A DNA stretch of 64,000 nucleotides from Dechloromonas sp. TW-R-39-2 (lineage in GTDB: Bacteria > Pseudomonadota > Gammaproteobacteria > Burkholderiales > Rhodocyclaceae): the NCBI RefSeq assembly GCF_016864195.1, contig NZ_CP045202.1, positions 2,201,001 through 2,265,000 on the forward strand. The letters are read 5' to 3'. Under the pieces are notes generated by a model. It saw only the letters and a program-made list of their open reading frames with translations, searched no databases and had not been told where the DNA came from. Positions 45,882 to 56,721 of the stretch are shown one piece after another. Both the position numbers and the translations under genes were made by a program. Numbering within the stretch: the stretch's first letter is position 1; each line of letters starts with the position of its first letter.

Positions 45882-48800
45882 AAATCCTCACCCTGCGCCT
45901 GAAGAACCTCAATTCGCTGAAGGGTGAATGGCGCATCGATTTCACCCGCCCGCCCTTCACCGATAACGGTTTATTTGCCATCACCGGCCCAACCGGCGCT
46001 GGTAAATCGACGCTGCTCGACGCCATCTGTCTGGCGCTTTATCACCAGACGCCGCGGCTCGACAAAATTTCGGCCAGCGATAACGACCTGATGACAAGGC
46101 ATACCGCCGATTGTCTGGCCGAGGTCGAATTCGAGGTCAAAGGCACGGTCTACCGCGCCTTCTGGAGCCAGCGCCGTTCGCGCGACAGGCTCGATGGCGC
46201 GCTGCAAGCGCCCAAGGTCGAACTGGCCAGAATCGAAGCGAATGGCGAAGGCAGCATCCTCAGTACGCAGACCAACGACAAGCTGAAGCGCATCGCCGAC
46301 ATCACTGGCCTCGATTTCCCTCGCTTCACCAAGTCGATGCTGCTCGCCCAAGGCGGTTTTGCCGCCTTCCTCAATGCCAGCGCCAACGACCGGGCGGAAC
46401 TGCTCGAAGAACTCACCGGCAGCGAAATCTATGGCGATATTTCGAAGCGCGTTTTCGAGCAGGCGCGCGATGCGCGGGCCGAGCTCGATCAACTGAAAGC
46501 GCGGGCCGAGGGCATGGCGCTGCTGAGCGACGAGGAACGCAACAGCAAGCAACTCGACATCATCAGCCTCGACGCCCGACAAAGCGCCCTACAACAACAG
46601 CATCAGCTCGTCCGCCAGCAGCACCAGTGGCGTCTTGATCTCGCCCTGAATGCACAGGAAATGCTGAGCGCCGAAGAAAAACTGCGCGCGGCCGGCAACG
46701 CACTGGAGGCTGCCGCGCCGGAACTCCGCCGCTTGAGCGACAGCGAGCCAGCCGAAGCAATCAAGCCACTGCATCTGCACTGGCAACAAAGTGCCCGGCA
46801 ATGCGCTGAAAGTGAAACATCGCTCAAGACGCTGGGCGAACAGCAGCAGCAATTGCAGAGCGCCCTGCAAACCCGCCATCACAGCGCCTGCGCCGTAGCT
46901 GGACGGTTGGCCGAGCGCGCTGCCACGCAGCTCAACATGTTGCAAACGGAAAGCCGGCAACTGGCCGAATTCAGCGCCCGCCACCCGCAACGCGCCCGGC
47001 TGGGCGAACAACTGGCTGTCTGGCGCAGCCAGTTCGAGCAACGCCAGACACTGCTCAACAACGTGCTGAGCGCACAAAAAATGCAGCAGCAACTGGCCGG
47101 TGAGCAGCTTGAGCATGAGCGCCAACTGGCCGCCCGGCTTGTCGCGGTCAACGATGCAAATCAGGCCAAAACCAAGGCCGAGACTGCGGCACAAAAAGCG
47201 CGTGACGAGCAGAACAAGCTGCTCGCCGGGCGTCATTTCGGCGAACTGCGCCAGCAATGGCAGATCGCGCAAAACCATCTCGGCAGTTGGCGGCAGCTCG
47301 AACAACTCGCCGGCCAGCGCCGCGACCTGGCAAGCCAGCTCACCCGCCATAAGACGCAATCGGTGCAACAGACCCTGAAAATCGAGGCGCAGGACAAAGC
47401 CTTGCTGGCGCTGCGCGAACAACACAAATCGCTCAAATCACAACTCGACGACAAACAGAAACTGCTGGAGCAGGAACGTCGCATCCGCGATCTGGAAGCC
47501 CATCGCCAGCATCTGCAGCCCGGCCAGCCCTGCCCGCTGTGCGGCTCGGCCGAGCATCCGGCCATTACGGCGTATCAATCGCTCGATGTCTCGGCCACCG
47601 AACGCGCCGTGAAGGACATCGAAGCGGCGCTTGAAGCCAATACGCAAACCGGCCAAAAAGCACGTGATGCGCTGATCGCCAGCCAGACCGAGCAGAAGGA
47701 AGGTGAAGCGCAACGCCTCAAGCTCGAACAGCAAAGTGCCGGGCAACTCAGCGACTGGACCAGACACTGCACCGCGCTGGCCGGCACTGCACCGGGCATC
47801 GATGATTGGCAGGATGCCAGTTTGCTGGCCGCACGCCTGCTCGCTGCCGAGCAACTTGTCGCAGCACTGAGTCAGTCACTGCAAGCCGCCGAGCATTGCG
47901 AACAAGCCGTCAAACTGGCCGAAAAACAGCTGACCGAGTGCGCCCAGGCTGCGCAAACGGCGCTCAACCAGCATGCCCTGCAACATCAAGCTCTCAACAA
48001 TGGCCTGACAAGGCAGGCTGAAAACCAGAAAACGCTGGCCAGCCAGCAGCAGGAACTGGATGAACTCGACCAAGGCTTGAACAGCGCCTTCAAGCTCGCC
48101 GGCTACGACCGGCCCGATCAACCGGCGATCTGGCTGCAAATGCGTGAAAGCGAGTGGCAGGAATGGCAGAAAAATGAGCGCCGCCGTCAGGAACTGGCCG
48201 AAACCATCAGCCGGCAGCAAAGCCGCAGCGAAGCGGCACAGGCTCAGGCTGAACAGTGGCTCAACCGACGCGATGCGCTCGCCATTGTCGATGGCCAGGC
48301 AGCGACGGGCGTGGAAATCCCCGGCACTTCAGACGACGATGAACTGATCAGCCGACTCGAGCAAGACAGCCAGTCCATCGAACAACTCAGCCAGCAACTG
48401 GCCGCACTGGCCGGACGCCAGACGCAGTTGGACAGCGACCGGAGCCGCCAGCAGACGACCTTGCGCGAAGCCACGCAAAACTGGCAGAACGCACTGGCAG
48501 CCAGCCCCTTTGTCGATCTCGCGACTTTCTCCGCCGCCTTGCTGGCCGCGGATGAAAAACAAAGGCTGACGCAACTCAAGGAAACCTGCCTGCAGGCCAA
48601 ACAAAAGGCCGAAGCCTTGCGCGACGCAGCGCGTGACAAGCTGGCCCGCCTGCAGGCGGCACCACCGCAGAGTGCCACGGTCGACGGTCAAAATCAGCCC
48701 ATTTCCGAATTGCCGGTGCTTGAACAGCAACTGGCGGCCGGCGAAACCGATTTACGTAGTCTGAGCGAACAGCTGGGCGCCGTGCGTGCCCTGCTCGCCC

Positions 48801-49369
48801 GCGACGAACAGGCCCGCCAGAGCCAGCAGGCGCTATTCGCCCAAATTGCCGCGCAAACGACCGAAAGCGATATCTGGCAACGGCTCGACAGCCTGATCGG
48901 CTCGGCCAGCGGCAGCAAGTTCCGTAAATTCGCCCAGGGCCTGACGCTCGACCATCTGCTGCACCTCGCCAACCATCACCTTGCCCGGCTGCACGGCCGC
49001 TACCTGCTGCGCCGAAAATCGACCGGCGAACTGGAACTGGACATCGTCGACAGCTGGCAAGGCGAGGTCGCCCGCGATACGCGCACGCTGTCCGGCGGCG
49101 AAAGCTTCCTGGTCAGCCTGGCGCTGGCTTTGGCGCTCTCCGACCTGGTCAGCCACAAAACCTCGATCGACTCGCTATTCCTCGACGAAGGCTTCGGCAC
49201 GCTCGATGCCGACACGCTGGAAGTGGCGCTCAACGCACTCGACACCCTGAACGCCAGCGGCAAGATGATCGGCGTGATCAGTCACGTCGAGGGGCTTAAA
49301 GAGCGCATTCCAGCCCAGATCAAGGTAGACAAGGGCGGCGGCATCGGCCATTCGCGGATCAGCATCTAG
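45878..49369 (+). CDS. sbcC: Exonuclease SbcCD subunit C
   Basis: The 1163-residue SMC-like ATPase has a Walker A (G-P-T-G-A-G-K-S-T) at about residue 37, two long glutamine-rich coiled coils and a zinc hook C-P-L-C at about residue 552, then the ABC signature [12 protein letters not shown] and Walker [11 protein letters not shown]. It moves DNA for the SbcD nuclease. It converges with the msrAB fusion. Confidence 0.95.
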   Translation: MKILTLRLKNLNSLKGEWRIDFTRPPFTDNGLFAITGPTGAGKSTLLDAICLALYHQTPRLDKISASDNDLMTRHTADCLAEVEFEVKGTVYRAFWSQRRSRDRLDGALQAPKVELARIEANGEGSILSTQTNDKLKRIADITGLDFPRFTKSMLLAQGGFAAFLNASANDRAELLEELTGSEIYGDISKRVFEQARDARAELDQLKARAEGMALLSDEERNSKQLDIISLDARQSALQQQHQLVRQQHQWRLDLALNAQEMLSAEEKLRAAGNALEAAAPELRRLSDSEPAEAIKPLHLHWQQSARQCAESETSLKTLGEQQQQLQSALQTRHHSACAVAGRLAERAATQLNMLQTESRQLAEFSARHPQRARLGEQLAVWRSQFEQRQTLLNNVLSAQKMQQQLAGEQLEHERQLAARLVAVNDANQAKTKAETAAQKARDEQNKLLAGRHFGELRQQWQIAQNHLGSWRQLEQLAGQRRDLASQLTRHKTQSVQQTLKIEAQDKALLALREQHKSLKSQLDDKQKLLEQERRIRDLEAHRQHLQPGQPCPLCGSAEHPAITAYQSLDVSATERAVKDIEAALEANTQTGQKARDALIASQTEQKEGEAQRLKLEQQSAGQLSDWTRHCTALAGTAPGIDDWQDASLLAARLLAAEQLVAALSQSLQAAEHCEQAVKLAEKQLTECAQAAQTALNQHALQHQALNNGLTRQAENQKTLASQQQELDELDQGLNSAFKLAGYDRPDQPAIWLQMRESEWQEWQKNERRRQELAETISRQQSRSEAAQAQAEQWLNRRDALAIVDGQAATGVEIPGTSDDDELISRLEQDSQSIEQLSQQLAALAGRQTQLDSDRSRQQTTLREATQNWQNALAASPFVDLATFSAALLAADEKQRLTQLKETCLQAKQKAEALRDAARDKLARLQAAPPQSATVDGQNQPISELPVLEQQLAAGETDLRSLSEQLGAVRALLARDEQARQSQQALFAQIAAQTTESDIWQRLDSLIGSASGSKFRKFAQGLTLDHLLHLANHHLARLHGRYLLRRKSTGELELDIVDSWQGEVARDTRTLSGGESFLVSLALALALSDLVSHKTSIDSLFLDEGFGTLDADTLEVALNALDTLNASGKMIGVISHVEGLKERIPAQIKVDKGGGIGHSRISI

Positions 49370-49384
49370 CGGCCGGATAACGCC

Positions 49385-50725
49385 CTATTTATCGCTGTCC
49401 GGCACGAACTTCAGCACATTGCCATTGATGCAGTAACGCTTGTAGGTCGGCGCCGGGCCGTCATCGAACACATGGCCGAGATGAATACCGGAGCTGGCGC
49501 TGCGCACTTCGACCCGGCGCATGCCGTGGCTGGCATCGACATGTTCGGAGATAGCGCCGGGCAACGGGTTGAAGAAGCTCGGCCAGCCAGTGCCGCTTTC
49601 AAACTTGGTATCGCTGCGGAACAAGGCGACGCCGCTGACCGGATCGACAAAGGTACCGGGTCGCTTTTCATCGAGGTTGGAGCCGGTAAATGGGCGTTCC
49701 GTCCCCTGTTCGAAAGCGATGCGACGCTGCTCCGGCGTCAGCAGGCGCTGTCCCAGCCATTGCCAGAAGCGTGCGGTTTCCCCATTGAAGCCGGTATAGC
49801 GGGAAACTTCCTTGCCGTTTTCGAACAGCACCATGGTCGGCGTGGCAAACAAGGCTTTCTCCAGCGACCAGCCGCTCGGCGCTTCGGGGCTGAGCGTGCG
49901 CACAACGGCCACCGGCGACTTCCAGTGATCCAGCACATCGGCCTTGAACTGGCGGCAGAAGGCACAATCCTCGGCTTCGAAAACGACCAGCTGGCGCTCG
50001 AAATTGAGTTTTTTGCCATCCAGCGGCGGGGTCTTGGCAGCGACCGACTGGATTTTCGAGCCGTCGACCGCGGCAACCGGATACTTGACGCCGGTCCCAC
50101 CCAATCCGCAATAGCCGTTCGGATTTTTCTGCAGGTAATCCTGGTGATATTCCTCGGCAGTGAAATACGCTTTCAGCGGCGCGATTTCGGTCGTGATGGC
50201 ACCCAGCTTCGCGGCACTGAGGGCCGACTGATAGGCGTCGCGCGTCTTCAGTGCAACAAGGCGTTGATTCTCGTCGTGAGTATAGATGGCACTGCGGTAA
50301 TTGGTCCCGACATCATTGCCCTGGCGGTCGCCCTGCGTCGGGTTATGGCTTTCCCAGAACTGGATCAACACCCGTTCCAGATCGACCCTGGCCGGATCGA
50401 AAGTCACCTTGACCACTTCGGCGTGATTGCGCTGCGTGCTTTTGCCCCACTGCAGCAGTCGCTCGTGGGCCAGCACGGCATCGTAGGTGCCTGCCACGTC
50501 GCCATTGGCATAACCACTTTCGACATCGAGTACGCCGGGAATGGCCGCCATGCGCTTTTCAGCACCCCAGAAACAGCCCATGCCGAGAACAATCGAATCG
50601 ACCTGACCGCTGGCCGGCTGAACCTTGGCGGTCGTCGCCTGGACTTTGTCATCGGCACAGCCGCCGATCAGAAAACTGGTAGAGAGAGCCAAGATCATTC
50701 CTTGAAAAAAACGACGCGAAAACAT
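49385..50725 (-). CDS. msrAB: Lipoprotein MsrA-thioredoxin-MsrB fusion
   Basis: The 446-residue protein has a lipobox with C23 (I-G-G-C-A), an MsrA domain with G-C-F-W-G (C51), a thioredoxin-like segment with C254-A-F-C257 and an MsrB domain with R-Y-C-I-N (C432). MsrA and MsrB reduce the S and R forms of methionine sulfoxide; the middle domain could regenerate them in the periplasm. PilB of Neisseria has the thioredoxin-like domain first, so the order here differs. The MsrB part lacks the zinc cysteines of the metal-bound type. The ATG at 50725 follows an AAGG site. Confidence 0.9.
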   Translation of the reverse strand: MFSRRFFQGMILALSTSFLIGGCADDKVQATTAKVQPASGQVDSIVLGMGCFWGAEKRMAAIPGVLDVESGYANGDVAGTYDAVLAHERLLQWGKSTQRNHAEVVKVTFDPARVDLERVLIQFWESHNPTQGDRQGNDVGTNYRSAIYTHDENQRLVALKTRDAYQSALSAAKLGAITTEIAPLKAYFTAEEYHQDYLQKNPNGYCGLGGTGVKYPVAAVDGSKIQSVAAKTPPLDGKKLNFERQLVVFEAEDCAFCRQFKADVLDHWKSPVAVVRTLSPEAPSGWSLEKALFATPTMVLFENGKEVSRYTGFNGETARFWQWLGQRLLTPEQRRIAFEQGTERPFTGSNLDEKRPGTFVDPVSGVALFRSDTKFESGTGWPSFFNPLPGAISEHVDASHGMRRVEVRSASSGIHLGHVFDDGPAPTYKRYCINGNVLKFVPDSDK

Positions 50726-50881
50726 GATTTGCCTTTCGATGGCTTCGGACACGCAAAGAGTGCCTTGCCTGCTGCGGGTGGACGATGCAAAAAGCGGGAG
50801 GTTCCATCGATTAGTCGTTATCCGCGGCGAATCCTTACATGCAGGCAAAAAAATCTTCCCGCTCGTGCGAAAATCCGGGAC

Positions 50882-51739
50882 ATGCGCCCTTTAGCCTTCG
50901 TCGACCTGGAAACCACCGGCGCCACCGCCGCCACTGACCGTATCACCGAAATCGGCATTGTTGAAGTCGATCCCGATGGTACCGTGCGCGAATGGCAGCA
51001 ACTGGTCAATCCGGGCATTTCCATTTCTCCCTTCATCGAGCAGTTGACCGGGATCAGCAACGCCATGGTGGCCGATGCCCCGGCCTTTGCCGATGTCGCT
51101 TGCGAAACCCTGCGCCGCCTTGAAGGCCGCCTGTTCATCGCACACAACGCGCGCTTCGACTACGGTTTTCTGAAAAGCGAATTCAAGCGCCTCGACGTCA
51201 CTTTTCGCGCCAGCTCGGTATGCACCGTCAAGCTATCGCGCGACCTTTACCCGGAACACAAGCGCCACAATCTCGACAGCCTGATCGAACGCCACAACCT
51301 GGTGGCGGCCGCCCGTCACCGGGCACTGGCCGATGCCCAGCTGATTCACCAGTTCTGGCACAAAATCCATGTCGACCGCGACACCGCCGCCATCGCCGCA
51401 GCGCTCGACCTGCAGCACGCCACACCGGCGCTGCCGGCCGAAATCGATCCGGGCATTCTCGACGAACTGCCTGAATCGCCCGGCATCTACCTGTTTTACG
51501 GCGAGCATCTCGGAAAACCTGAAACGCCGCTCTACGTCGGTCGCTGCCGCGACATTCGCCAGCACATCCTCGGCCATTTCGTGGCCAATCCGTCGAGCGA
51601 GCGCAAGGCGCGTCTGGCTCGCTCGGTGCGGCGCATCGAGTGGCACGAAATCGCCGACAATACCCAGGCGCAACTGCGCGAAAACAGCCTGATCCGCCAA
51701 TTGCTCCCGGCCTACAACCGCAAGCCCAGCCGTTCCTGA
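50882..51739 (+). CDS. DnaQ-type exonuclease fused to a GIY-YIG domain
   Basis: The 285-residue protein has a DEDDh exonuclease domain (D8 and E10 in V-D-L-E-T-T, D93 in N-A-R-F-D-Y, H146 and D151 in R-H-R-A-L-A-D) and a C-terminal GIY-YIG domain (P-G-I-Y-L-F-Y at 200-206, L-Y-V-G-R-C at 217-222, and R-E-N-S-L-I-R). It joins a proofreading-type 3'-5' exonuclease to a UvrC-like endonuclease in one short chain. The open frame continues 470 codons upstream through the reverse of msrAB, which is not coding; the ATG at 50882 is where the fold begins. Confidence 0.85.
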   Translation: MRPLAFVDLETTGATAATDRITEIGIVEVDPDGTVREWQQLVNPGISISPFIEQLTGISNAMVADAPAFADVACETLRRLEGRLFIAHNARFDYGFLKSEFKRLDVTFRASSVCTVKLSRDLYPEHKRHNLDSLIERHNLVAAARHRALADAQLIHQFWHKIHVDRDTAAIAAALDLQHATPALPAEIDPGILDELPESPGIYLFYGEHLGKPETPLYVGRCRDIRQHILGHFVANPSSERKARLARSVRRIEWHEIADNTQAQLRENSLIRQLLPAYNRKPSRS

Positions 51740-51747
51740 GGAATGCC

Positions 51748-52206
51748 ATGAAATCACGCATCGCCCTGCTCGCCGCACTCTTTGCCGCCCTGCCCGTGAT
51801 GGCAGAGGAAGTCGGCTGCGTCACCACTGCCTGGAAACTGATCGGGGCCAACCATCGTGTCTGCGTCTATGCCTTCGACGATCCTAAAATCCCCGGCGTC
51901 ACCTGTCACTTCAGCCAGGCCAAGACCGGCGGCGTCAAAGGCACTTTCGGTCTGGCCGAAGACCCATCGCAGTTCTCGCTGGCCTGCCGCCAGATCGGCC
52001 CGATCAGCTTGCCGGCCAAACTGAGCAAGGACGAAATTGTGTTCAGCGAAGACACTTCGCTGATGTTCAAGGAAACGTCGATTCACCGTTCCTTCGATGA
52101 AAAACGCAACGTGCTGATCTATCTGGCGATCAGCCGGAAGATCATCGAAGGGGCGCCGGCCAATGCCATTTCAACCGTTCCGGTACAACCGTGGGGGACT
52201 CGTTGA
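51748..52206 (+). CDS. creA: CreA-family periplasmic protein
   Basis: The 152-residue protein has a signal peptide (ending V-M-A-E) and the CreA pattern: K-L-I-G-A-N-H-R-V-C-V-Y-A-F-D-D, V-T-C-H-F-S and the C-terminal conserved F-D-E-K-R-N-V-L-I-Y. The role of CreA is unknown in any organism. The gene starts eight bases after the DnaQ-GIY-YIG gene; the open frame upstream is rejected as it lies inside that gene. Confidence 0.85.
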   Translation: MKSRIALLAALFAALPVMAEEVGCVTTAWKLIGANHRVCVYAFDDPKIPGVTCHFSQAKTGGVKGTFGLAEDPSQFSLACRQIGPISLPAKLSKDEIVFSEDTSLMFKETSIHRSFDEKRNVLIYLAISRKIIEGAPANAISTVPVQPWGTR

Positions 52207-52256
52207 AATTTGCCTTGTTGCGCGGTCGACCGCAAAACAAGGCATTTTCCTGACGT

Positions 52257-53624
52257 TTACACTGAGGTTCCCGGCAGGGTCACGCGGAACGCAGCGCCGC
52301 CCAGGCCTGCAGACTTTGCCGCAACGACACTGCCACTGTGCTGCCGGGCAATTTCCCGGACAATCGCCAGCCCCAGGCCACAACCATCGCGCTGGCTGCC
52401 CGACGGCTGATAAAAACGTTCGAAAACCCGCTCCAGCTCTTCCTCGGCAATGCCCTTGCCGCTGTCTTCGACGAGTAACCAGGCCTCGTTGCCGGACTGT
52501 CCGCAACTGACCGTCACCGTGCCGCCCTCCGGGGCGTAGCGCAAAGCATTGTCGACCAGGTTGCCGAGCAATTCCTGCAGCAGCAAGGCATTGCCCCGGA
52601 CAAAAGCCGGCGCCAGCTCGAAGCCGAGGTCGATACGCCGACGTATCGCTTGCGGCAGCCAGGTTTCCCCAACCTGCAGCACGACCTCTTCAAGCGGCAC
52701 TTCGGTCTGAGTCTCGGCAAGCGAGGGTTCGGCCCGGGCCAGTGCCAGCAACTGGTCGACCAGATGCGAAAGCCGCCGGGCGGCACTGAGCACGCCATCG
52801 AGCTTGTGCGTTCCGGCCGGCGCAAGATCACTCAAGGCGGCCTCGACCTGCGCCTGCAAGGCCGCAATCGGCGTACGCAACTGATGGGCCGCATCCGAGA
52901 CGAAATTACGCTGGCTGGTCAGCGAATGTTCGAGCTGCTTCAGAAGCGCGTTGATTTCGCGCACCACCGGCTGGATTTCTTCGGGCACATCGACGCGAAC
53001 GGGACGCAAGTCGGCTTGCGAGCGGCCGGCCAACTCCTGCTGCAAGGCTGACAGCGGATGCAATCCGGAACGCACGCCAAACCAGACGACGCTGATACTG
53101 ACCAAGGTGAGCAAAAGCTCCGGCAACAACATGCCGAGAATGATTTCCCGGATCAGCGCGTTGCGTTTGACCAGTGTTTCACCAGCCAGCACCGTCACGC
53201 TCTGCCCGGACATTTCCGTTTTGAGTGCTGCAACACGAATCGGCATGCCCTTGAACAGGCCATCGAAGTAATAGCGCTCCTGGTTTTCCGCCACGTCATA
53301 ACTTCTTTGTGGCGGCATCGGCAAACCCGCGTCGCCATCCATCAGGCGGGAGTCAGGGCCGCGCACCGCGTAGAAAATTCGGTCGTATTTGTCGGTCAGC
53401 AAGATGGCGCTGGCCTGCGCCGTCAGGGAAAGCTGCGGCTTGCCATCGACAACCTGGAGCTGCTGGGCAATAGCCAGCGCGGTGTCAAACAAGGCCCGGT
53501 CGTAAGCCTTGGTTGCACTGCGCCAGGCAACCCAGTAAGCCGTCGCCGCCCCGGCCAGCAGAAGCGCCAGCATGGCTGGCAGCAAACGGCGCAGGAGCTG
53601 GAAGCGCAGGCTACCCTGCTTCAT
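52257..53624 (-). CDS. Sensor histidine kinase, TctE/QseC-like
   Basis: The 455-residue membrane kinase has two membrane segments (about 13-35 and 165-190) around a periplasmic 2CSK_N-type sensor domain (Y-D-R-A-L-F-D-T-A-L near residue 37). The H-box is D-A-A-H-Q-L-R-T-P, followed by an N-box (L-V-D-N-A-L-R-Y-A) and G-boxes (G-K-G-I-A and G-L-G-L-A-I-V). Its start overlaps the regulator's stop region by 14 bases. It diverges from czcCBA and probably senses metal or envelope stress. Confidence 0.93.
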   Translation of the reverse strand: MKQGSLRFQLLRRLLPAMLALLLAGAATAYWVAWRSATKAYDRALFDTALAIAQQLQVVDGKPQLSLTAQASAILLTDKYDRIFYAVRGPDSRLMDGDAGLPMPPQRSYDVAENQERYYFDGLFKGMPIRVAALKTEMSGQSVTVLAGETLVKRNALIREIILGMLLPELLLTLVSISVVWFGVRSGLHPLSALQQELAGRSQADLRPVRVDVPEEIQPVVREINALLKQLEHSLTSQRNFVSDAAHQLRTPIAALQAQVEAALSDLAPAGTHKLDGVLSAARRLSHLVDQLLALARAEPSLAETQTEVPLEEVVLQVGETWLPQAIRRRIDLGFELAPAFVRGNALLLQELLGNLVDNALRYAPEGGTVTVSCGQSGNEAWLLVEDSGKGIAEEELERVFERFYQPSGSQRDGCGLGLAIVREIARQHSGSVVAAKSAGLGGAAFRVTLPGTSV

Positions 53625-54297
53625 GGGTATCTTCAGGTTTTTCGAGGAAGTAGCCCAGGCCGCGCACGGTTCGGATGTTCACGCCAGCCGGTTCCAGCTT
53701 GGTACGCAGGCGGGAAATGAATTTTTCGATGGCGTTGGGCGTGATTTCCTCCTCCCAACTATAAAGCGCCTGGGTAATCTGTTCCTTGTTCACGATGCGA
53801 TTTACCCGGCTGGCCAAAAACTCAAGGGCAGCCCATTCCCGTGCCGCCAGTTCGAGGGCGTTACCTTCAAGCCAGGCCCGCTTGCCTACGGTATCGAGTT
53901 GCAGGCGGCCCAGGGTAATCAAGGGTTCCGGCGCACCCTGCCCTCGCCGGATCAGCGCCCGGACACGCGCCTCAAGTTCGACCAGGGCAACCGGCTTGAC
54001 CATGTAATCGTCAGCCCCGAGATCGAGCAGTCGAACCCGCTCTTCAAGCGCCATCCGGGCAGAAAGAATCAAGACGGGAGTACGTTGCTTGCGCAGGCGC
54101 AGGCGCTGCAAGACTGTGGTGCCATCCAGTTCGGGCAAGCCAAGGTCGAGGATGGCGAGATCGAAGGTTTCTGTTTCAAGCCAGCGATCCGCAGTTTTTC
54201 CATCGCCGGCAACCTCGACCAGATAGCCTGACTTCCGTAATGAACGTGCAAAACCATCGGCCAGCAGGGGATCGTCCTCGACGAGAAGAATGCGCAT
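53611..54297 (-). CDS. OmpR-family response regulator
   Basis: The 228-residue protein has a receiver domain with the phosphorylated aspartate in L-A-I-L-D-L-G-L-P-E and a winged-helix DNA-binding C-terminus (L-R-T-K-L-E-P-A-G-V-N-I-R-T-V-R-G). It is transcribed before its kinase and diverges from the metal-efflux operon with only 64 bases between them, so it probably controls czcCBA and itself from that gap. Confidence 0.94.
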   Translation of the reverse strand: MRILLVEDDPLLADGFARSLRKSGYLVEVAGDGKTADRWLETETFDLAILDLGLPELDGTTVLQRLRLRKQRTPVLILSARMALEERVRLLDLGADDYMVKPVALVELEARVRALIRRGQGAPEPLITLGRLQLDTVGKRAWLEGNALELAAREWAALEFLASRVNRIVNKEQITQALYSWEEEITPNAIEKFISRLRTKLEPAGVNIRTVRGLGYFLEKPEDTHEAG

Positions 54298-54361
54298 ATC
54301 TATGTCAGTAATTGGTCAGGCTAGCCTCATACGATACCATTCCTACTTGAGTGGTTCACCG

Positions 54362-55597
54362 ATGCGCAGCTTACTTTTATCGCTACTTCTGTTTCCTGCG
54401 CTGGCCATGGCGCAAAACGAAGCGCCCTTGTCACTCGATCAAGCCGAAAAACTCTGGCAGGCGCACAGCCGGGAAATCAGCCTGGCCAGAACTGCGGTCG
54501 GCGGCGCGGCAGCCGATCTCAAGACAGCCGGTCAGATTCCAAATCCCGACGTTTCGCTGAATACCCTCTCAATCAGCCCATGGTCCGGTTACGGCAGCGG
54601 TGGCTGGAAAGACAAGAAGATGGATACCCAGTTGCGGCTCGATCAAACCATCGAGCGTGGCGGCAAACGGGAACTCCGGGTCAAGGGAGCGGAAGCACGG
54701 CTCGAAGCAGCACGCTTCGATCTTGACGACACGGCACGCCAGCAACGAGGCGCCTTGCGCTACGCCTATTACAACCTGCGGCTGGCCCAGGAAAAACTGC
54801 TGCTCGCCAAAGAAACGGCCGAGCTTTATGGCAAAAGCAGCGATGCCGGCCGTCTGCGCCTGAAGGCTGGCGACATCGCCCCGATCGATCTTTCCCGCTT
54901 GCAAATTGATAAAAGCCGCGCCGATAGCGAGGCGCGCCAGGCACAGGCTGAACTGGAGCAGGCCCAACTGGAGCTGGCCTACCTGATCGGGCGTGATCCT
55001 GAAACGCTCTATGCGGCAGATCCCTGGCCCGCGCTTGAAGAACAGGCACTGACCCAAACCCCGCTCGACCAGCGCCCGGATCTTGAAGCGGCACGCAAAC
55101 GGGTGGCGGCAGCCGAGACGGATCGCGACCTGGCCCGCGCCCTGAAAAAACGCAATGTCACGCTGGGCGTTCAGTACGAACACAATTTGCAGAATGCGCC
55201 GACCAACAGCTACGGCATTGGCTTCAGCGTTCCGCTCTTCGCCTGGCATGAGTACGAAGGTGAAATTGCGCGTGCCGAAGCCGACTACGACAATGCCCGC
55301 CAGCAGTTCGAACGCCAGCAGGCACAAGCGACGGGACAAGTGGCGCAAGCACGGAGCACCCTGCTTTCTGCCCAGGCGCGTTACAAACGCCTGGAGGGCG
55401 GGCTGCTGGCCGATGCCGAGCGAGTCGCCAAGGCCGCCGAATTCGCTTACTCCAAAGGCGCCATGGGTCTGATGGACCTGCTCGATGCACGGCGGACCTT
55501 GCGACAAATCCAGATGGAGGCGGCCAGTGCGCGCGCCGACTACGCCAAGGCTTTATCGGACTGGCAGATTCAGGCCGAGTTCAGGAAAAACAAATGA
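54362..55597 (+). CDS. czcC: Outer-membrane efflux protein CzcC-like
   Basis: The 411-residue protein has a signal peptide (ending A-M-A-Q) and the TolC-like outer-membrane factor pattern of two repeats of long coiled coils (about residues 100-200 and 290-390). It forms the channel of a CzcCBA tripartite pump. The ATG at 54362 gives the signal peptide; a frame 24 codons longer lies in the promoter gap. Its stop overlaps the next gene's ATG. Confidence 0.88.
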   Translation: MRSLLLSLLLFPALAMAQNEAPLSLDQAEKLWQAHSREISLARTAVGGAAADLKTAGQIPNPDVSLNTLSISPWSGYGSGGWKDKKMDTQLRLDQTIERGGKRELRVKGAEARLEAARFDLDDTARQQRGALRYAYYNLRLAQEKLLLAKETAELYGKSSDAGRLRLKAGDIAPIDLSRLQIDKSRADSEARQAQAELEQAQLELAYLIGRDPETLYAADPWPALEEQALTQTPLDQRPDLEAARKRVAAAETDRDLARALKKRNVTLGVQYEHNLQNAPTNSYGIGFSVPLFAWHEYEGEIARAEADYDNARQQFERQQAQATGQVAQARSTLLSAQARYKRLEGGLLADAERVAKAAEFAYSKGAMGLMDLLDARRTLRQIQMEAASARADYAKALSDWQIQAEFRKNK

Positions 55598-56721
55598 AGC
55601 ACAATCTTATTCTTTCAGCCATCCTGCTTGCCCTGAGCGCATGTTCCGGCGAGCCTGAAGCCATCAAGACAGCCCCCGTCAAGATCGAGGGAGAACGCCT
55701 TGTCTTGAGTGAACCTGAAAAATCGAGTTTTCTCAAAACTGCGACGGTAGACCGCGACAAAGGCAGCACCCTGCGCCTGCCCGGTCGACTGGTCTGGAAT
55801 GAGGAAAAAACCGTGCGTATTTTCCCCCAGTTGGGCGGACGGGTGCAGAGTATTGCGGTCGACGTCGGTGCCACGGTCAAAACCGGACAGGCGCTCGCCA
55901 CGCTGAGTTCTCCCGATTACGGGCAAGCGCAGGCTGATGCACGCAAGGCTCAGGCTGATGCCCAACTGGCAACTCAAGCCTTGGAGCGCAACCGGGTTCT
56001 GCGTGAAGCCGGCGTCATCGCGGAGAAAGACTGGCAGCAAGCCCAGAATGATACGGTCCGGGCGCAAGCCGAAGCCGAACGGGCCAATCAGCGGTTGGCC
56101 GGCCTCGGCGGGGGCGGCAATGGTGCCTATACCCTGCGTAGCCCGCTGTCCGGCGTCGTCGTTGAACGCAATCTCAATCCAGGCATGGAATTCAGGCCGG
56201 ATCAAAGTGCCGCACCGCTTTTCGTCGTAACCGACCCGGCCAGTTTGTGGATTCAGCTCGATGCGGGTGAAGCGGACCTGGCCAATCTGAAAAAGGGTGA
56301 GCCGCTGCATATCGAAAGCAAGCAATATCCGGGAGAGCGCTTCCAGGGAACCATCCGCCACGTGGCCGACTTTGTCGACCCGACGACCCGGACAATCAAG
56401 GTTCGGGGAGAAATTGCCAATGCCGACCGACGCCTGAAAGGCGAGATGTTCGTCAATGCCCTGATCGAACTGGCGGCGACCCAAACCCTGCGCGTTCCGG
56501 CCAGTGCCGTGTTCCTCGTTGGCGACAAACGCCATGTATTCATTGAAGAAGGCCAGGGCCGCTACCTGCGCCAGCAAGTTGAGGCCGGGGCCGAAAGAGA
56601 TGGCTGGGTCGACATCCTGAACGGGGTGAAACTCGGTGACAAGGTCGTTACCGAAGGCAACCTGCATTTGCAAAAATACTTCAAGCCGGCCAGCAATGTG
56701 CCCAAACAGGCAGCCCAATGA
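55594..56721 (+). CDS. czcB: CzcB-like periplasmic adaptor (membrane fusion protein)
   Basis: The 375-residue protein has a lipobox (L-S-A-C-S, C16) so it is anchored to the inner membrane, a barrel-sandwich lipoyl-like domain split by a coiled-coil hairpin (residues about 105-175) and a beta-barrel domain. It links CzcA and CzcC in heavy-metal efflux. Start and stop overlap its neighbours by four bases each. No histidine-rich metal-binding N-terminus is present. Confidence 0.91.
   Translation: MKHNLILSAILLALSACSGEPEAIKTAPVKIEGERLVLSEPEKSSFLKTATVDRDKGSTLRLPGRLVWNEEKTVRIFPQLGGRVQSIAVDVGATVKTGQALATLSSPDYGQAQADARKAQADAQLATQALERNRVLREAGVIAEKDWQQAQNDTVRAQAEAERANQRLAGLGGGGNGAYTLRSPLSGVVVERNLNPGMEFRPDQSAAPLFVVTDPASLWIQLDAGEADLANLKKGEPLHIESKQYPGERFQGTIRHVADFVDPTTRTIKVRGEIANADRRLKGEMFVNALIELAATQTLRVPASAVFLVGDKRHVFIEEGQGRYLRQQVEAGAERDGWVDILNGVKLGDKVVTEGNLHLQKYFKPASNVPKQAAQ

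Noticed and set aside
49472..50881. 470-codon upstream extension of the DnaQ-GIY-YIG frame
   Set aside because: It reads through the reverse strand of msrAB and has no domain; the exonuclease fold begins at the ATG at 50882.
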